A stretch of 64,000 bases of DNA, taken from positions 1-64,000 of the forward strand of contig CAZDEO010000013.1 in assembly GCA_964504445.1 (NCBI GenBank). The letters are read 5' to 3'. Position numbers and translations under genes: made by a program. The DNA comes from JACSRF01 sp964504445. GTDB lineage: Bacteria; Chloroflexota; Anaerolineae; Promineifilales; Promineifilaceae. Below the pieces are notes generated by a model. It saw only the letters and a list, made by a program, of their open reading frames with translations, had not been told where the DNA came from and searched no databases. Positions 1 to 8,586 of the stretch are shown in pieces (position 1 is the first letter of the stretch; every line of letters starts with the position of its first letter).

Positions 1-42
1 CTTTGATTACGCTGAGGGTACACGCTTTTTACAGAAAAATAT

Positions 43-510
43 TTGCATTATCCATCCAATCCGGAAATGGATATTAATTGCCCAGAAGAAATTAATATTC
101 TATCAAGTTGTACTTGGGATGGTGGTACTGTTGTAGAGCGATTCAAACCGCAGGGAAATATCACAGCTTATATTAAACATTATGCTCATGTTTACTGTTC
201 AGGCTCTGATTGTGCGATTTACAAACCATACAAAGTAGAAAGGTGGTGGACCCGAACCAGCACAAGTCAAAATGTCACTAACGCAAAATTAGAATGGGGA
301 TGCGCAGCATGTGAAATATGCCCAAGCGGATCCTGGACGTATGTTTATCACAGTAATCTTATAACACCGGTGTGGAATAACCTTAAGTCATATACATATG
401 TAACATCAATATCCTGGTTTGATCCATTAAAGGCGACTTGGTTTGGAAGTGTTATTAATGCAATTTCTCGATCTGACCAAGTTGCTGTGGAGGCCCCGAT
501 GTCACAGTAA
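43..510 (+). CDS. Hypothetical protein, possibly 5'-truncated
   Basis: The reading frame opens at TTG 43; the first ATG is at 67, and in-frame stops lie at 4-6 and 13-15. The product (155 aa from 43) is rich in Cys, Trp and Tyr and has the composition of an extracellular beta-rich domain, with paired cysteines near residues 14/24, 52/57 and 88/91/94. There is no signal peptide in this frame, so the true 5' part may lie outside the window or be shifted out of frame. No family was recognised. The DNA is AT-rich and lacks the ACGGCCGT octamer common elsewhere in the window. Confidence 0.4.
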   Translation: MHYPSNPEMDINCPEEINILSSCTWDGGTVVERFKPQGNITAYIKHYAHVYCSGSDCAIYKPYKVERWWTRTSTSQNVTNAKLEWGCAACEICPSGSWTYVYHSNLITPVWNNLKSYTYVTSISWFDPLKATWFGSVINAISRSDQVAVEAPMSQ

Positions 511-591
511 TAGTCAAATTCGGATATTCTGGTCAGAAAAAAGGATAAATCCGTAAGGAAAGCAAGCAAAATTAATAAAGTTTACGCTTTG

Positions 592-689
592 TTGACACGG
601 GGTAGCACAGAGGGTTTATCGGGTAGCTCGGAGTTTTTGTAACAATTCCCCTGCAACCCTCTGTGTAGCTTCCATGATTCTCCGTGTTA
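592..689. repeat. Nested inverted repeat, CACAGAGGG / CCCTCTGTG type
   Basis: Perfect 11-bp arms at 606-616 (CACAGAGGGTT) and 655-665 (AACCCTCTGTG), nested inside looser arms ACACGG (595-600) and CCGTGT (682-687). The whole can fold as one long hairpin in the 278-bp gap between two accessory genes. Its make-up of short Cys-codon-like CTCTGTG / CTCCGTG units resembles the element at 17777-17883. Confidence 0.6.
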
Positions 690-788
690 CTTATTTTGGC
701 CCCGTACATTTTCTGCCATTTTTTGGATTTTCTCCACGGTTGTTTTGGGATCTGGTTGGATGCTAAATTTTCTCTGCATAGGTTTTTT

Positions 789-1217
789 ATGAAATTTGTT
801 GTTAACATTTTGTTCGTAATTACCATGTTTATTATCCTGGCAGTGGCTGCCGGGGTAGATCGGTGGCTTAATTTTTTGAGGCTACAAGCAAGGGCTACTC
901 TTACCGTAACGCCAATTACTGGGGCAGCTACCCTGGCTGCCCTGGGTACTTTAATTATTTTAGGGTTATGCTTAGCACTATTCTGGGTAATTGCCCGGCG
1001 AAATGAAACAAACTGGCTTCTATTTGCCCTTTTTACAATAATTGGCTCAGTGATAATTTTTTATAACCCTGTCGCTTTATCAAGCCCATCATTAAATATG
1101 ATAACAGCGTTACAGCCAGACAGGTTAGTCTTCACTGCCGGCGCGTTTTTTGCGGCAGCAGGCTTTTTTAATCTTTTGCTGGCATTAGCCCGTTGGTTGC
1201 GAAGGAATGAAAGGTAA
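789..1217 (+). CDS. Small polytopic membrane protein, unknown function
   Basis: The reading frame is open from GTG 684, but the first 35 codons translate the end of the inverted-repeat region. ATG 789 is preferred because the protein then starts directly with a membrane segment (MKFVVNILFVITMFIIL). The 142-aa product has four predicted hydrophobic helices (about residues 3-21, 40-68, 75-92 and 115-137) and a basic C-terminus (RWLRRNER). It is probably an inner-membrane protein. No family was recognised. It sits among other small envelope proteins in the accessory 5' region. Confidence 0.5.
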   Translation: MKFVVNILFVITMFIILAVAAGVDRWLNFLRLQARATLTVTPITGAATLAALGTLIILGLCLALFWVIARRNETNWLLFALFTIIGSVIIFYNPVALSSPSLNMITALQPDRLVFTAGAFFAAAGFFNLLLALARWLRRNER

Positions 1218-1270
1218 CGGCAGCTTTTGACGTATATTCTCCAGAGGAACTAAAAGATTACTGGTGAACA

Positions 1271-1528
1271 ATGATTCAAAAAAAGATCATAATGGGGCTG
1301 ACACTGGCTTTTATGTTGTGGCTGGGAATAGGGTGCCAGGGTATAGTAGCCGGCTCTCACCAATCTGCGCAAAATTCGCCAGAGGCGTCTACCCCACCAG
1401 TGGCTGTGCCACCAGTGGCTGTGACAAAAATTGTTTCAGATGAACCAATCCCATCCCCCACGCCGTTTGCCTGCACGCCCCTGCCCCATTACAGCCCCAT
1501 TACAGTCATCCTCTGTGAGGGACTATGA
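1271..1528 (+). CDS. Short lipoprotein, probably the N-terminal half of a split gene
   Basis: An 85-aa product with a lipoprotein signal peptide (lipobox LGIGC, Cys about residue 22) followed by a Ser/Pro/Val linker containing two PPVAV repeats and then SDEPIPSPTPFACTPLP. The last segment reappears almost identically at the start of the gene at 3468-3854, which has a C-terminal domain but no signal peptide. After the shared segment this copy runs on for only about 12 unrelated residues. Its stop overlaps the next start (ATGA at 1525-1528), so translation is probably coupled to the downstream lipoprotein. Confidence 0.5.
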   Translation: MIQKKIIMGLTLAFMLWLGIGCQGIVAGSHQSAQNSPEASTPPVAVPPVAVTKIVSDEPIPSPTPFACTPLPHYSPITVILCEGL

Positions 1529-1959
1529 AAGCCGTTTTTCTTATTTTTGTGTTACTTATCCTAGTAGCGTGTAGCACAAGATCCTACGAGCCACAAGCTA
1601 CCGCTTCTGTGGCAACACCGCCGATTATCGCAACGCGCTTGCTGGCTGAGATGGTGGGCAAACTAACGATAGACGATGAATGTCTACAAATCAATGACTA
1701 CTTGCTTGTATGGTCGCCTGATTTCATCGTAACCATCAAAGAGGACCTGGTTGAAATCACAGACGAACTCACAGGTAAGAAGGTCGTATGGCGAAGCGGA
1801 GATACAGTGCAAGTTGGAGGTGGCGAAGTATCGTATCTTAGTCTGGATGAGCAAGTTCGCCAACGTACTCCTGCGCGTTGCGCGAAAGGTGGGGCAGGCG
1901 CTTTTTGGCTTATGGGAGGTATAATGATTCCAACAACAGTGACACCAACTACTAAGTGA
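1525..1959 (+). CDS. Putative lipoprotein, unknown function
   Basis: A 144-aa product with a signal peptide and lipobox ILVAC (Cys about residue 16), so it is likely lipid-anchored outside the membrane. The mature part has a beta-rich middle (LLVWSPDFIVTIKEDLVEI) and an RSGDTVQVGGGEV stretch resembling a small beta-barrel. Two further cysteines, at about residues 53 and 119, could form a disulfide. It overlaps the preceding lipoprotein gene by 4 bp (ATGA). No family was recognised. Confidence 0.5.
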   Translation: MKAVFLIFVLLILVACSTRSYEPQATASVATPPIIATRLLAEMVGKLTIDDECLQINDYLLVWSPDFIVTIKEDLVEITDELTGKKVVWRSGDTVQVGGGEVSYLSLDEQVRQRTPARCAKGGAGAFWLMGGIMIPTTVTPTTK

Positions 1960-2069
1960 CAAGCCATCACCGCCAACACTATGTATAGCTGACCTGCTTC
2001 GCTGGCGCTCGCAAGTAACCAATTATCGTAACCACCATTGCCCAAATTTACTAAATTGGAGAAAGTAAA

Positions 2070-3098
2070 ATGCGAGTAAAAATTCAACTCACCTTAATTG
2101 GCATGCTGACTGTTTTATTCGTCCTCCTTACCGGGCTGGCACGACATCCTGTAAGCGGTTCGCAAGAAAAACCATTAGAAAACGTATCCACATTTCTTCC
2201 GCTTGATAGTGTGAACAAAAAAAACGAAGTGGTAGAAAATGTAGAACATAAAAAACCGCTTGCCGGCCACATCCAAGGGATTCCGTCTTCCGGGGCAGCG
2301 GCAGAAACCAACTCAATTAGCTGGTTTTCCGCGACTGAATCCAACGTCGTGCTCGATCAATTAAGAAAATTAGCGGCAATGCAGGCAAGTAATTTACAAG
2401 GCCAGGCAGGTTGGTTAAACATAACCATTTCTGGACCTGATATTGATATGCCAAAAGATTATAAAACCAACGCTACCGTCTATCACGGACCTGATGGGCA
2501 AATGGTGGCTTCCGCAGCCCTTTACCCGGAGGGCCAGGGGCTTGTGTCCAGGTGGTACTACGTCAATCAAAACGGGTTAGTTGAACAGGGATTTACGTAT
2601 ATATCTGATGCCAACAATCAGGTCTACCAACAAACTGTTCTACAACAAGGTATCTGGAAAAACGTAACGCTCAGGGAAAATAATTTTCCGGAGGCGGTGT
2701 ATGCGATGCCAGCCGTTTCCAACCGGATAGAGCAGTACCTACCCGTCCAGGAAGTTATCCAGTTTTTGGAGGTGTCCCTGTTGACAGATAGTGAAGTTGG
2801 CGCGGTAAGTGTAAACGCATATGAGGAACACGGCCGTTATCACCTTTCAGTTACCACAATATTCGCTGCGCCAGTTGATTTGGGACATCCAATACCCGAA
2901 CCGGTTGTTGGAGGAGAACGTCATTTCATCTTCGATATCACAAGTGGTCATTTGCTAACAGATATTCATCAATTTACCTTACAGAGCGGTGAGACTATTT
3001 TGGCGGGTATTGCTGAATATTACACGTCACCCATGTTTTCGCAATTGCCCGAAAATATACAACAATTACTTGAAGAGATCATGGATATTTTAGAATAG
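2070..3098 (+). CDS. Secreted or membrane-anchored protein, unknown function
   Basis: A 342-aa product that begins with an N-terminal hydrophobic segment (about residues 5-24, IQLTLIGMLTVLFVLLTGLA), either a signal peptide or an anchor. The rest is hydrophilic and predicted extracytoplasmic, with repeated beta-strand patterns (residues 120-200 and 245-310). A Shine-Dalgarno-like GGAG lies about 10 nt upstream of ATG 2070. No catalytic motif was seen. It belongs to the cluster of small envelope genes at the start of the window and shares their lower GC content. Confidence 0.5.
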   Translation: MRVKIQLTLIGMLTVLFVLLTGLARHPVSGSQEKPLENVSTFLPLDSVNKKNEVVENVEHKKPLAGHIQGIPSSGAAAETNSISWFSATESNVVLDQLRKLAAMQASNLQGQAGWLNITISGPDIDMPKDYKTNATVYHGPDGQMVASAALYPEGQGLVSRWYYVNQNGLVEQGFTYISDANNQVYQQTVLQQGIWKNVTLRENNFPEAVYAMPAVSNRIEQYLPVQEVIQFLEVSLLTDSEVGAVSVNAYEEHGRYHLSVTTIFAAPVDLGHPIPEPVVGGERHFIFDITSGHLLTDIHQFTLQSGETILAGIAEYYTSPMFSQLPENIQQLLEEIMDILE

Positions 3099-3467
3099 GG
3101 GGGTAAGCGTTCAGCCCCTCTGAACACCTGCGAGATTTTGTGCATAATTTGCGACAATTTACTCTAGTGAAAACCTCGCCGGTCTGAACGGTCACTAGGG
3201 AGGAAGGCGAAATAGGTATAATACTTCGCCCCCAACTTGTGGGTATCGTGTGGTAGCCCATGGAGTTCATGACTTTAATCATACTGGAGCAGTAAACTGG
3301 AGGCCGTATAATTTCACAATTGGACCATAATTAGAGAAGTTTACAGGCCGGTAATTTGCTGCCAAACCCCCAAGCTCAGTTTTTGATTGATTTGTGCCAA
3401 AGCTTTCCAGAAACGGCCGTTGTCCTGTTTCTAGAAAGCTAAACCGACTGGCCTTTGATGGAATTAG
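3099..3467. other. Intergenic region, 369 bp, with a promoter-like dyad
   Basis: No coding frame is convincing here. A TATAAT box at 3217-3222 sits in the centre of an imperfect dyad (GGCGAAATA at 3207-3215 and TACTTCGCC at 3222-3230, one mismatch), suggesting an operated plus-strand promoter. An ACGGCCGT octamer lies near 3414. The region immediately precedes the signal-peptide-less gene at 3468, so it may contain the decayed 5' end of that gene. Confidence 0.35.
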
Positions 3468-3854
3468 TTGCTTCTGGTGCCTGCGACCCCATCGCCAAAA
3501 CAGAGTCAAGTCTCAAATGATGAACCAATCCCATCTCCGACACCGTTTACCTGCACACCGCTGCCGGCAGGGATGTCGCTGGAGATCAACCCTCTATCGG
3601 CAACCCTGCTCGAAGTAAGCTTGCTTGGATTACAACCTGGCGAAACGATCACGGTTGTTTTCACGGCCGAATCGCCGGGTCACAAGAAGATGCTAGAAAA
3701 CCAGGGCGTACTGATTGGCGCCAATGGGCAATACGTTTTGCAAGAGGTGTTGCGCCAGATTCCCGGAAGCGCTGAAAACCACTGGGAGGTAGCTGTGATC
3801 CACGGGCGCGGCGTGGCCTGCGCCGAAATCACGTTACCAACCCACACAAATTGA
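3468..3854 (+). CDS. C-terminal half of a split lipoprotein gene
   Basis: The frame can start only at TTG 3468, and no signal peptide is encoded. After a short linker comes NDEPIPSPTPFTCTPLP, nearly identical to the end of the lipoprotein at 1271-1528. A compact domain follows (LSATLLEVSLLGLQPGETI, EVAVIHGRGVACAEITLP) with the pattern of an Ig-like beta-sandwich of about 90 residues. The exported form would need the signal peptide that the 1271 copy has. The two genes look like complementary remnants of one ancestral gene. Probably not translated as an exported protein here. Confidence 0.4.
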   Translation: MLLVPATPSPKQSQVSNDEPIPSPTPFTCTPLPAGMSLEINPLSATLLEVSLLGLQPGETITVVFTAESPGHKKMLENQGVLIGANGQYVLQEVLRQIPGSAENHWEVAVIHGRGVACAEITLPTHTN

Positions 3855-3891
3855 TGGGCACCCCCGCGTTAGAATATGGCAAACTGATCGG

Positions 3892-4068
3892 ATGAAAAAT
3901 ATAATGGGTAAGGTTGCGTCGTTGTGCATGGTTGCTGCGGCGTTTTTCCTGTTGGTCCAAACGGCCGCGGGGAAGCAGGTGATTGTTCTATTTTTTGTGC
4001 TGGCCGGAGCTTCATTAGGGATGGCTCTTTTCCTGGTACTCCACAATGGAAAGACCCGCGAAGAGTAG
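3892..4068 (+). CDS. Small two-helix membrane protein (58 aa)
   Basis: ATG 3892 opens a 58-codon frame ending in TAG at 4066-4068. The protein starts MKNIMGKVASLCMV and has two hydrophobic helices (about residues 8-24 and 29-50) joined by TAAGKQ, with a charged tail HNGKTREE. Another in-frame ATG is at 3904. No clear Shine-Dalgarno is present. Composition and codon pattern are those of a real small membrane protein, but no family was recognised. Confidence 0.45.
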   Translation: MKNIMGKVASLCMVAAAFFLLVQTAAGKQVIVLFFVLAGASLGMALFLVLHNGKTREE

Positions 4069-4142
4069 GCTTTGGGCTTTTGTTTTGTTGACCCTTTACG
4101 CAACCGAACATACCGTACATCTGAGGGCCTGCTTTTGCGGCA

Positions 4143-5873
4143 TCAGGGCTGCAGCTGAATGATGAAGGTGCTGTGGGGCGGCAGTTCCGGTAAGGGCTGA
4201 TAGCCGGCAAAGCCGCCGTTCTCGTTGAGCGTGGGTGCAGCCAGGTCGCCACGGCCGTAGAGGAGGGTGGTGTTGGCAACGGCCGTCAGCGGACCCGTCT
4301 CTAAGGTAAGCGTGTACTCCGGCAGGGCACGGTTGCCCACATTCAGCAGCACCAGCAGAACCTGCCCGTCCAGGCGGCGCAGCGCCGCGTACACCCGCCC
4401 CGGATTGCTTTCCACCAGCGTCCATTCGCCTGCGGAAAGGGCCGGGTATTGGTGGCGCAGGTGGATCAGCGACCGGTAATGGTTGAGCAGCGAATCGGGG
4501 TCGCTCTCCTGTAAGGCCACGCTGCGCGTCTCATAATCCTCATAGGGAGCGCGCCAGGGCGTGCCGTTGGTGAAACACACGCCAGGGCCATCACTGCACC
4601 ACTGCATGGGCCGGCGAATGTCTTCGTCGGGTTTGACGCCCATCATGCCAATTTCTTCGCCATAATAAATGAAGGGAATGCCCGGCGACGTAAGCAGGAG
4701 GGAGGCGGCGATTTTGGCCTTGCCCACGTCCCCATCTAGCTGGGACATGACGCGGTTTTGGTCGTGGTTGGTGATGAAGGTGCCAACCATGCCGGGCGGG
4801 TACTGCTCCGTCACTTCTTGTAAGGTTTTGGCAAACATGGTGCCAATGCCCACCTTGCTGCTGTTGAGAATATCCAGGGCCAGCTTAAACTCGAAAACGG
4901 TGTCTACCTCTTCGCTGACATAGCTGGCAGAAATTTGCGGATTTTCGCTCCACACTTCACCAATGGCAAAGGCATTGCCGTCCACGCTTTTGTAAAAGGT
5001 GTAAAAGTCGCGCAGCCAGGCCAGGGTGCTGTTGCTGTGTTCCTGAATTTGCCCATCTTCCACCAGGTGCTTGATGGCGTCCAGGCGAAAGCCGTCGGCG
5101 CCCATCTCTTCTAGCCAAAAGCGGGCGGCGTCGTAAATGGCGGCCGTGACGTCGGGGTTGGTAAAGTTGAGGTCGGGCATTTTGTGCCAGAAGATGCCAT
5201 AGTAAGCGCCGGTGGGGGTGGTGTGCCACACTTGTTGGCCAATGGGACCGCGCCAGCCGGGGTCGCTCTCTTCCCAAATGTACCAGTCGCGGTAGGGAGA
5301 ATCGGGGTTGCGGGACTCGACGAACCAGGGGTGTTCGTCGGAGGTGTGGTTCATGACGAAGTCGACGATGACGCGGATGCCGCGGGCGTAGGCTTCGTCC
5401 ATGAGGCGTAAGAAATCTTCGTTGGTGCCGTATTCGGGGTTGACCTGGTAGTAGTCGGTGACGTCGTAGCCGTGGTAGCTGGGGGAGGCCATGATGGGCA
5501 TGAGCCAGATGCCGGTGACGCCCAGGTCGGTGGTGGTGGTGGGGTCGCCGTCGTTAAGGTAGTCCAGCTTCTCAATGAGGCCGTTGAGGTCGCCGATGCC
5601 GTCGCCATCGCTGTCGTAGAAGCTGCGCACGAAGATTTCGTAGAAGATGGCGTCTTCCCACCAGGGGGCAATTTCTACTGGTTCGGGTAATGGTTCGAGA
5701 GTGGAGGATGGGGCGGGAATGGGAGTGGCGGTGGCGGTGGGTTGGGCGACGGCCGTTTCTGTAGGAACGGCCGTATTTGTTGTTACAACGGCGGCCGGTG
5801 CGGAGGGTTCTTCCTGGCAGGCCGCCAAAAGGATTGTAGTGACGAACAAGAAAAAGAGCAGACGAAATTTCAT
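4143..5873 (-). CDS. GH13 alpha-amylase family glycosidase, lipoprotein
   Basis: Hydrolyses alpha-1,4-glucans or maltodextrins outside the membrane. ATG 5873 is chosen because it begins the signal peptide MKFRLLFFLFVTT with lipobox LLAAC; the longer frame only adds 16 residues from the repeat DNA upstream. A Thr/Pro-rich linker (about 25-65) precedes the catalytic barrel. All four GH13 regions are visible: DFVMNH, GFRLDAIKH (nucleophile Asp), IGEVWSE (acid/base Glu) and FITNHDQNR. The loop DSDGDGIGDLNGL is the Ca-binding type. A C-terminal beta domain follows. It is the last gene of the malEFG unit on the minus strand, which fits supply of maltodextrin to the transporter. Confidence 0.9.
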   Translation of the reverse strand: MKFRLLFFLFVTTILLAACQEEPSAPAAVVTTNTAVPTETAVAQPTATATPIPAPSSTLEPLPEPVEIAPWWEDAIFYEIFVRSFYDSDGDGIGDLNGLIEKLDYLNDGDPTTTTDLGVTGIWLMPIMASPSYHGYDVTDYYQVNPEYGTNEDFLRLMDEAYARGIRVIVDFVMNHTSDEHPWFVESRNPDSPYRDWYIWEESDPGWRGPIGQQVWHTTPTGAYYGIFWHKMPDLNFTNPDVTAAIYDAARFWLEEMGADGFRLDAIKHLVEDGQIQEHSNSTLAWLRDFYTFYKSVDGNAFAIGEVWSENPQISASYVSEEVDTVFEFKLALDILNSSKVGIGTMFAKTLQEVTEQYPPGMVGTFITNHDQNRVMSQLDGDVGKAKIAASLLLTSPGIPFIYYGEEIGMMGVKPDEDIRRPMQWCSDGPGVCFTNGTPWRAPYEDYETRSVALQESDPDSLLNHYRSLIHLRHQYPALSAGEWTLVESNPGRVYAALRRLDGQVLLVLLNVGNRALPEYTLTLETGPLTAVANTTLLYGRGDLAAPTLNENGGFAGYQPLPELPPHSTFIIQLQP

Positions 5874-5916
5874 AGTAGTTGACGAAAACGGCCGTTTCTG
5901 ATGGGAAACGGCCGTT

Positions 5917-5955
5917 ACCAATTCACAATTTACAATTCACCAATTGATTATTAAT
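5917..5955. repeat. 7-nt phased repeat (ATTCACA units)
   Basis: Three consecutive heptamers ATTCACA, ATTTACA, ATTCACC at 5921-5941, followed by AATTGAT and the small dyad GATTA/TAATC. It lies in the malG-amylase gap directly after two ACGGCCGTT octamers (5889 and 5907 areas). It is a member of the heptamer-phased family described in the findings. Confidence 0.5.
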
Positions 5956-6923
5956 CATCCCTTCACCGCGCCCGTCGTCAAACCGCCTACGATCTGATCT
6001 TGCAGCGCCAAGTAAATCACCATAATCGGCAGCGCGCCCATCAGCGCCCCCACCGAAAACGCCCCCCACTTCTGGGAGAACTGGCCCGACGTAAAGATTT
6101 GCAGCCCCACCATCAGCGTATACTGCTCCGTACTCTTCAGCAAAATACGCGCCAGCACAAAGTCGCCATAGGTGCCAATGAAAGAGAGAATGCCAATCAC
6201 CACCAAGATGGGACGCAGCAGCGGCAAAATCAGCAGGTAGAAAATCTGCCACCGCGAAGCGCCATCCACCATTGCCGATTCGTCAATGTCGCGCGGGATG
6301 GTGTCCATGAACCCCTTCATCAGCCAGATGTTAATGCCCATAGCGCCACCCATATACACCAGAATCAGCCCAGCATGGGTGTTCAGCCCCAGCCGGGGGA
6401 TAATGTCGCCCACCTGCGAGATCATCAAGAAGATGGCTACCAGCGCCAACAGGTTAGGAAACACCTGGATGAGCAGAATCGCCTTCAACATGGCCTGCCG
6501 CCCCGCAAAACGGAAACGCGAAAACGCGTAAGCGGCCGTTGTGGTAATAAACAACACCAAAAATGTAGAAATAGAAGCGATCTTGATAGAGTTCCACCAC
6601 CACGTCCAGAAGGGAAAGACAAACTTGCCCGCCGGAATCTGTGGAAAAATATCTCGTCCCAACAAATTCACCGACCACTCCCGTACTACAGAATCGGCCG
6701 TCGGATACAAAATGTAAAAGTTATCCCAGCCGGCATTATCGGGGATCAATTTCGCCGTCGCCAAAGAGTTAGCCGGATTAAAAGCCGCCGACACAATCCA
6801 CAGCACAGGGAAAATCGAGAAAATGATTAAAATCGCGGCAATGACCAGGCGCACCGTCACGCCCAACTGCCGCTGCCGCGTCATAGATCCCCGGATACCA
6901 CCAGAAAATGTTACACTAGACAT
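5955..6923 (-). CDS. malG: Maltose-type ABC transporter permease, MalG family
   Basis: Inner-membrane permease subunit of a carbohydrate ABC importer. The 322-aa product has six predicted membrane helices and the cytoplasmic EAA loop (ESAMVDGASRWQIFYLLILP) that docks on the ATPase. ATG 6923 is preferred over GTG 6929 because GGAGG at about 6932-6937 then has normal spacing. Its 5' end overlaps the end of malF by a few bases, so translation is coupled. No ATPase (MalK) gene lies in the window; the transporter must use one encoded elsewhere. The symbol is by family resemblance. Confidence 0.85.
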   Translation of the reverse strand: MSSVTFSGGIRGSMTRQRQLGVTVRLVIAAILIIFSIFPVLWIVSAAFNPANSLATAKLIPDNAGWDNFYILYPTADSVVREWSVNLLGRDIFPQIPAGKFVFPFWTWWWNSIKIASISTFLVLFITTTAAYAFSRFRFAGRQAMLKAILLIQVFPNLLALVAIFLMISQVGDIIPRLGLNTHAGLILVYMGGAMGINIWLMKGFMDTIPRDIDESAMVDGASRWQIFYLLILPLLRPILVVIGILSFIGTYGDFVLARILLKSTEQYTLMVGLQIFTSGQFSQKWGAFSVGALMGALPIMVIYLALQDQIVGGLTTGAVKG

Positions 6924-8511
6924 TTTCACTAACCTCCTCCCACATATTGGTAAAGCGGAACTGGAATAACGTCAGCGCACCAACAATAAAGAAGATGACA
7001 ATGGTAATTGCTGAGGCCAGACCATACTGCACACCGCGCCCGCCCCCTTCAAAAGCCATCTTATACACATAGCTAATCAAAATGTCGGTGTGCCCGGCTT
7101 GCGCTGTTGCCCCGGCAATGGGCGGGCCACCAGAGATAAACAGATAAATCAAGTTAAAGTTGTTGAAATTAAAAACGTAAGAAGCAATTAACAGTGGACC
7201 AACGGCTACCAGCAACAAGGGCAGCGTAATACGCCGGAAGCGTTGCCACACACTGGCCCCATCCACCTCGGCTGCTTCATACAAATCTGAAGGAATGGCC
7301 TGCAATGCACCACTGCAAATAAGCATAAAATATGGATAACCCAGCCACAGATTAACCAGCAAAATAGCCACCTTGGCCCAATTTGCATCCGTAAACCAGG
7401 GAATAGAAACGCTAAATAAATTTTGTAAAGTACGGTTGATAACCCCTAACTCCGGATTCATCATACCACGCCAGATAATAATGGTGATGAGACCCGGAAT
7501 CGTGTAAGGGATCAACAAAAATGAACGAATTGTCCGCTTCAGGGGAAAGTTCTTCTCGTTGAACATAATGGCAATAGCTAGCCCCAAAGCAAAGGTACTC
7601 AACACACTTAAAATGGGAAATATGAAATTCCAGACCAAGATACGGGCCAGCGGACCACGCAAGGCGGCGCTGGTAAAAAACTGGGTGAAATTTTCCCAAC
7701 CAATGAAGGCGCGAAAACCAGGACGCAACTGCTCACCACGATCAGATGTAAAGGTGCCATCTACATTGGCATAGACCACGTCGGTTTGCTGGTCAATCAT
7801 AGTATCAGCTTCTTCATCATACACGTAGCGCGGCACCAGTTCTGCAGCTTCCGACGGGGAGCGCACCTGGACGGTTCGCCCCTCTTCGCCGAAAAGAATG
7901 TTTGGCAAGTTCTGGTCTGTGGCAGCAAGGATGGCATTGAGACGCGTATATCCCTCTATAGTTTCCGGAATCCCGTTAGCGTCCAGTTCCCCTATGCCAT
8001 CTTCACCAGGAGTCACCTCGCGGATTTCCTCGCCGGGGGCTGCTAAACGGCCGACACCTGCCTCGTCTATTAACCACAAAACATATTCATTTTCCGCTGA
8101 CCGGAAGGCTGTCCAGCGATATGCCCGCCCCTCTTCGGGCAGGTAGGTTCTAGACACAATCTGATTTATCGCTTGTTCTTTGGTGACCAAATGCCCATCC
8201 CCATAATTGGTAAACGCAACATAGACGGTAAACAAAATGGGGTAAATCACAAAAATCACCATCATCGAAAGGCCCAGCACCATCCAGCGTATAGGACTAA
8301 ACCTTTCTAACAACAGAACCACGTTCACCATTAAGATGACAAAGCTCAGCACAGCAGCCAATGGCGTAAAGCCCAACTGAATGGTTTGAGCAATAAACCA
8401 TACTGCCGAGATGTCAATGGTAATTAAAACCAGGATACGCAAAATAGAAGAAAATGACCCATCTAAGCCAAAGGGGCTGTCATTTTGCTTCTTTAGCTGC
8501 ACGGTAGCCAT
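6916..8511 (-). CDS. malF: Maltose-type ABC transporter permease, MalF family
   Basis: Inner-membrane permease partner of MalG. The 531-aa product has N-terminal helices (about 20-100), a large extracytoplasmic loop (about 105-270, equivalent to the P2 loop that contacts the binding protein) and then six helices with the EAA loop YEAAEVDGASVWQRFRRITLP. ATG 8511 is chosen because AAGGAG precedes it at the right distance; an upstream in-frame start at 8538 lies inside the malE-malF hairpin. It is separated from malE by a strong stem-loop that probably lowers permease expression relative to the binding protein. Confidence 0.85.
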   Translation of the reverse strand: MATVQLKKQNDSPFGLDGSFSSILRILVLITIDISAVWFIAQTIQLGFTPLAAVLSFVILMVNVVLLLERFSPIRWMVLGLSMMVIFVIYPILFTVYVAFTNYGDGHLVTKEQAINQIVSRTYLPEEGRAYRWTAFRSAENEYVLWLIDEAGVGRLAAPGEEIREVTPGEDGIGELDANGIPETIEGYTRLNAILAATDQNLPNILFGEEGRTVQVRSPSEAAELVPRYVYDEEADTMIDQQTDVVYANVDGTFTSDRGEQLRPGFRAFIGWENFTQFFTSAALRGPLARILVWNFIFPILSVLSTFALGLAIAIMFNEKNFPLKRTIRSFLLIPYTIPGLITIIIWRGMMNPELGVINRTLQNLFSVSIPWFTDANWAKVAILLVNLWLGYPYFMLICSGALQAIPSDLYEAAEVDGASVWQRFRRITLPLLLVAVGPLLIASYVFNFNNFNLIYLFISGGPPIAGATAQAGHTDILISYVYKMAFEGGGRGVQYGLASAITIVIFFIVGALTLFQFRFTNMWEEVSENV

Positions 8512-8535
8512 CTCTTTGTCTCCTTGCCGCATAAA

Positions 8536-8574
8536 CAAAGAAGACCGAGGGGGATACCCCCTCGGCCTTCTTTG
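8536..8574 (-). terminator. Intercistronic stem-loop between malE and malF
   Basis: An 18-bp stem (8536-8553 against 8557-8574) with a 3-nt loop. In the minus-strand transcript the only non-Watson-Crick pair is a G-U. No U-run follows, so it is more likely an mRNA-stabilising or attenuating structure than a full terminator. The position, after the binding-protein gene and before the permease gene, matches where such elements control stoichiometry in maltose operons. Confidence 0.7.
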
Positions 8575-8586
8575 CAGTTAGCTGAG

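Noticed and set aside
684..788. Upstream extension of the membrane protein from GTG 684
   Set aside because: The extra 35 residues translate the inverted-repeat region and precede a better signal-anchor start at 789.
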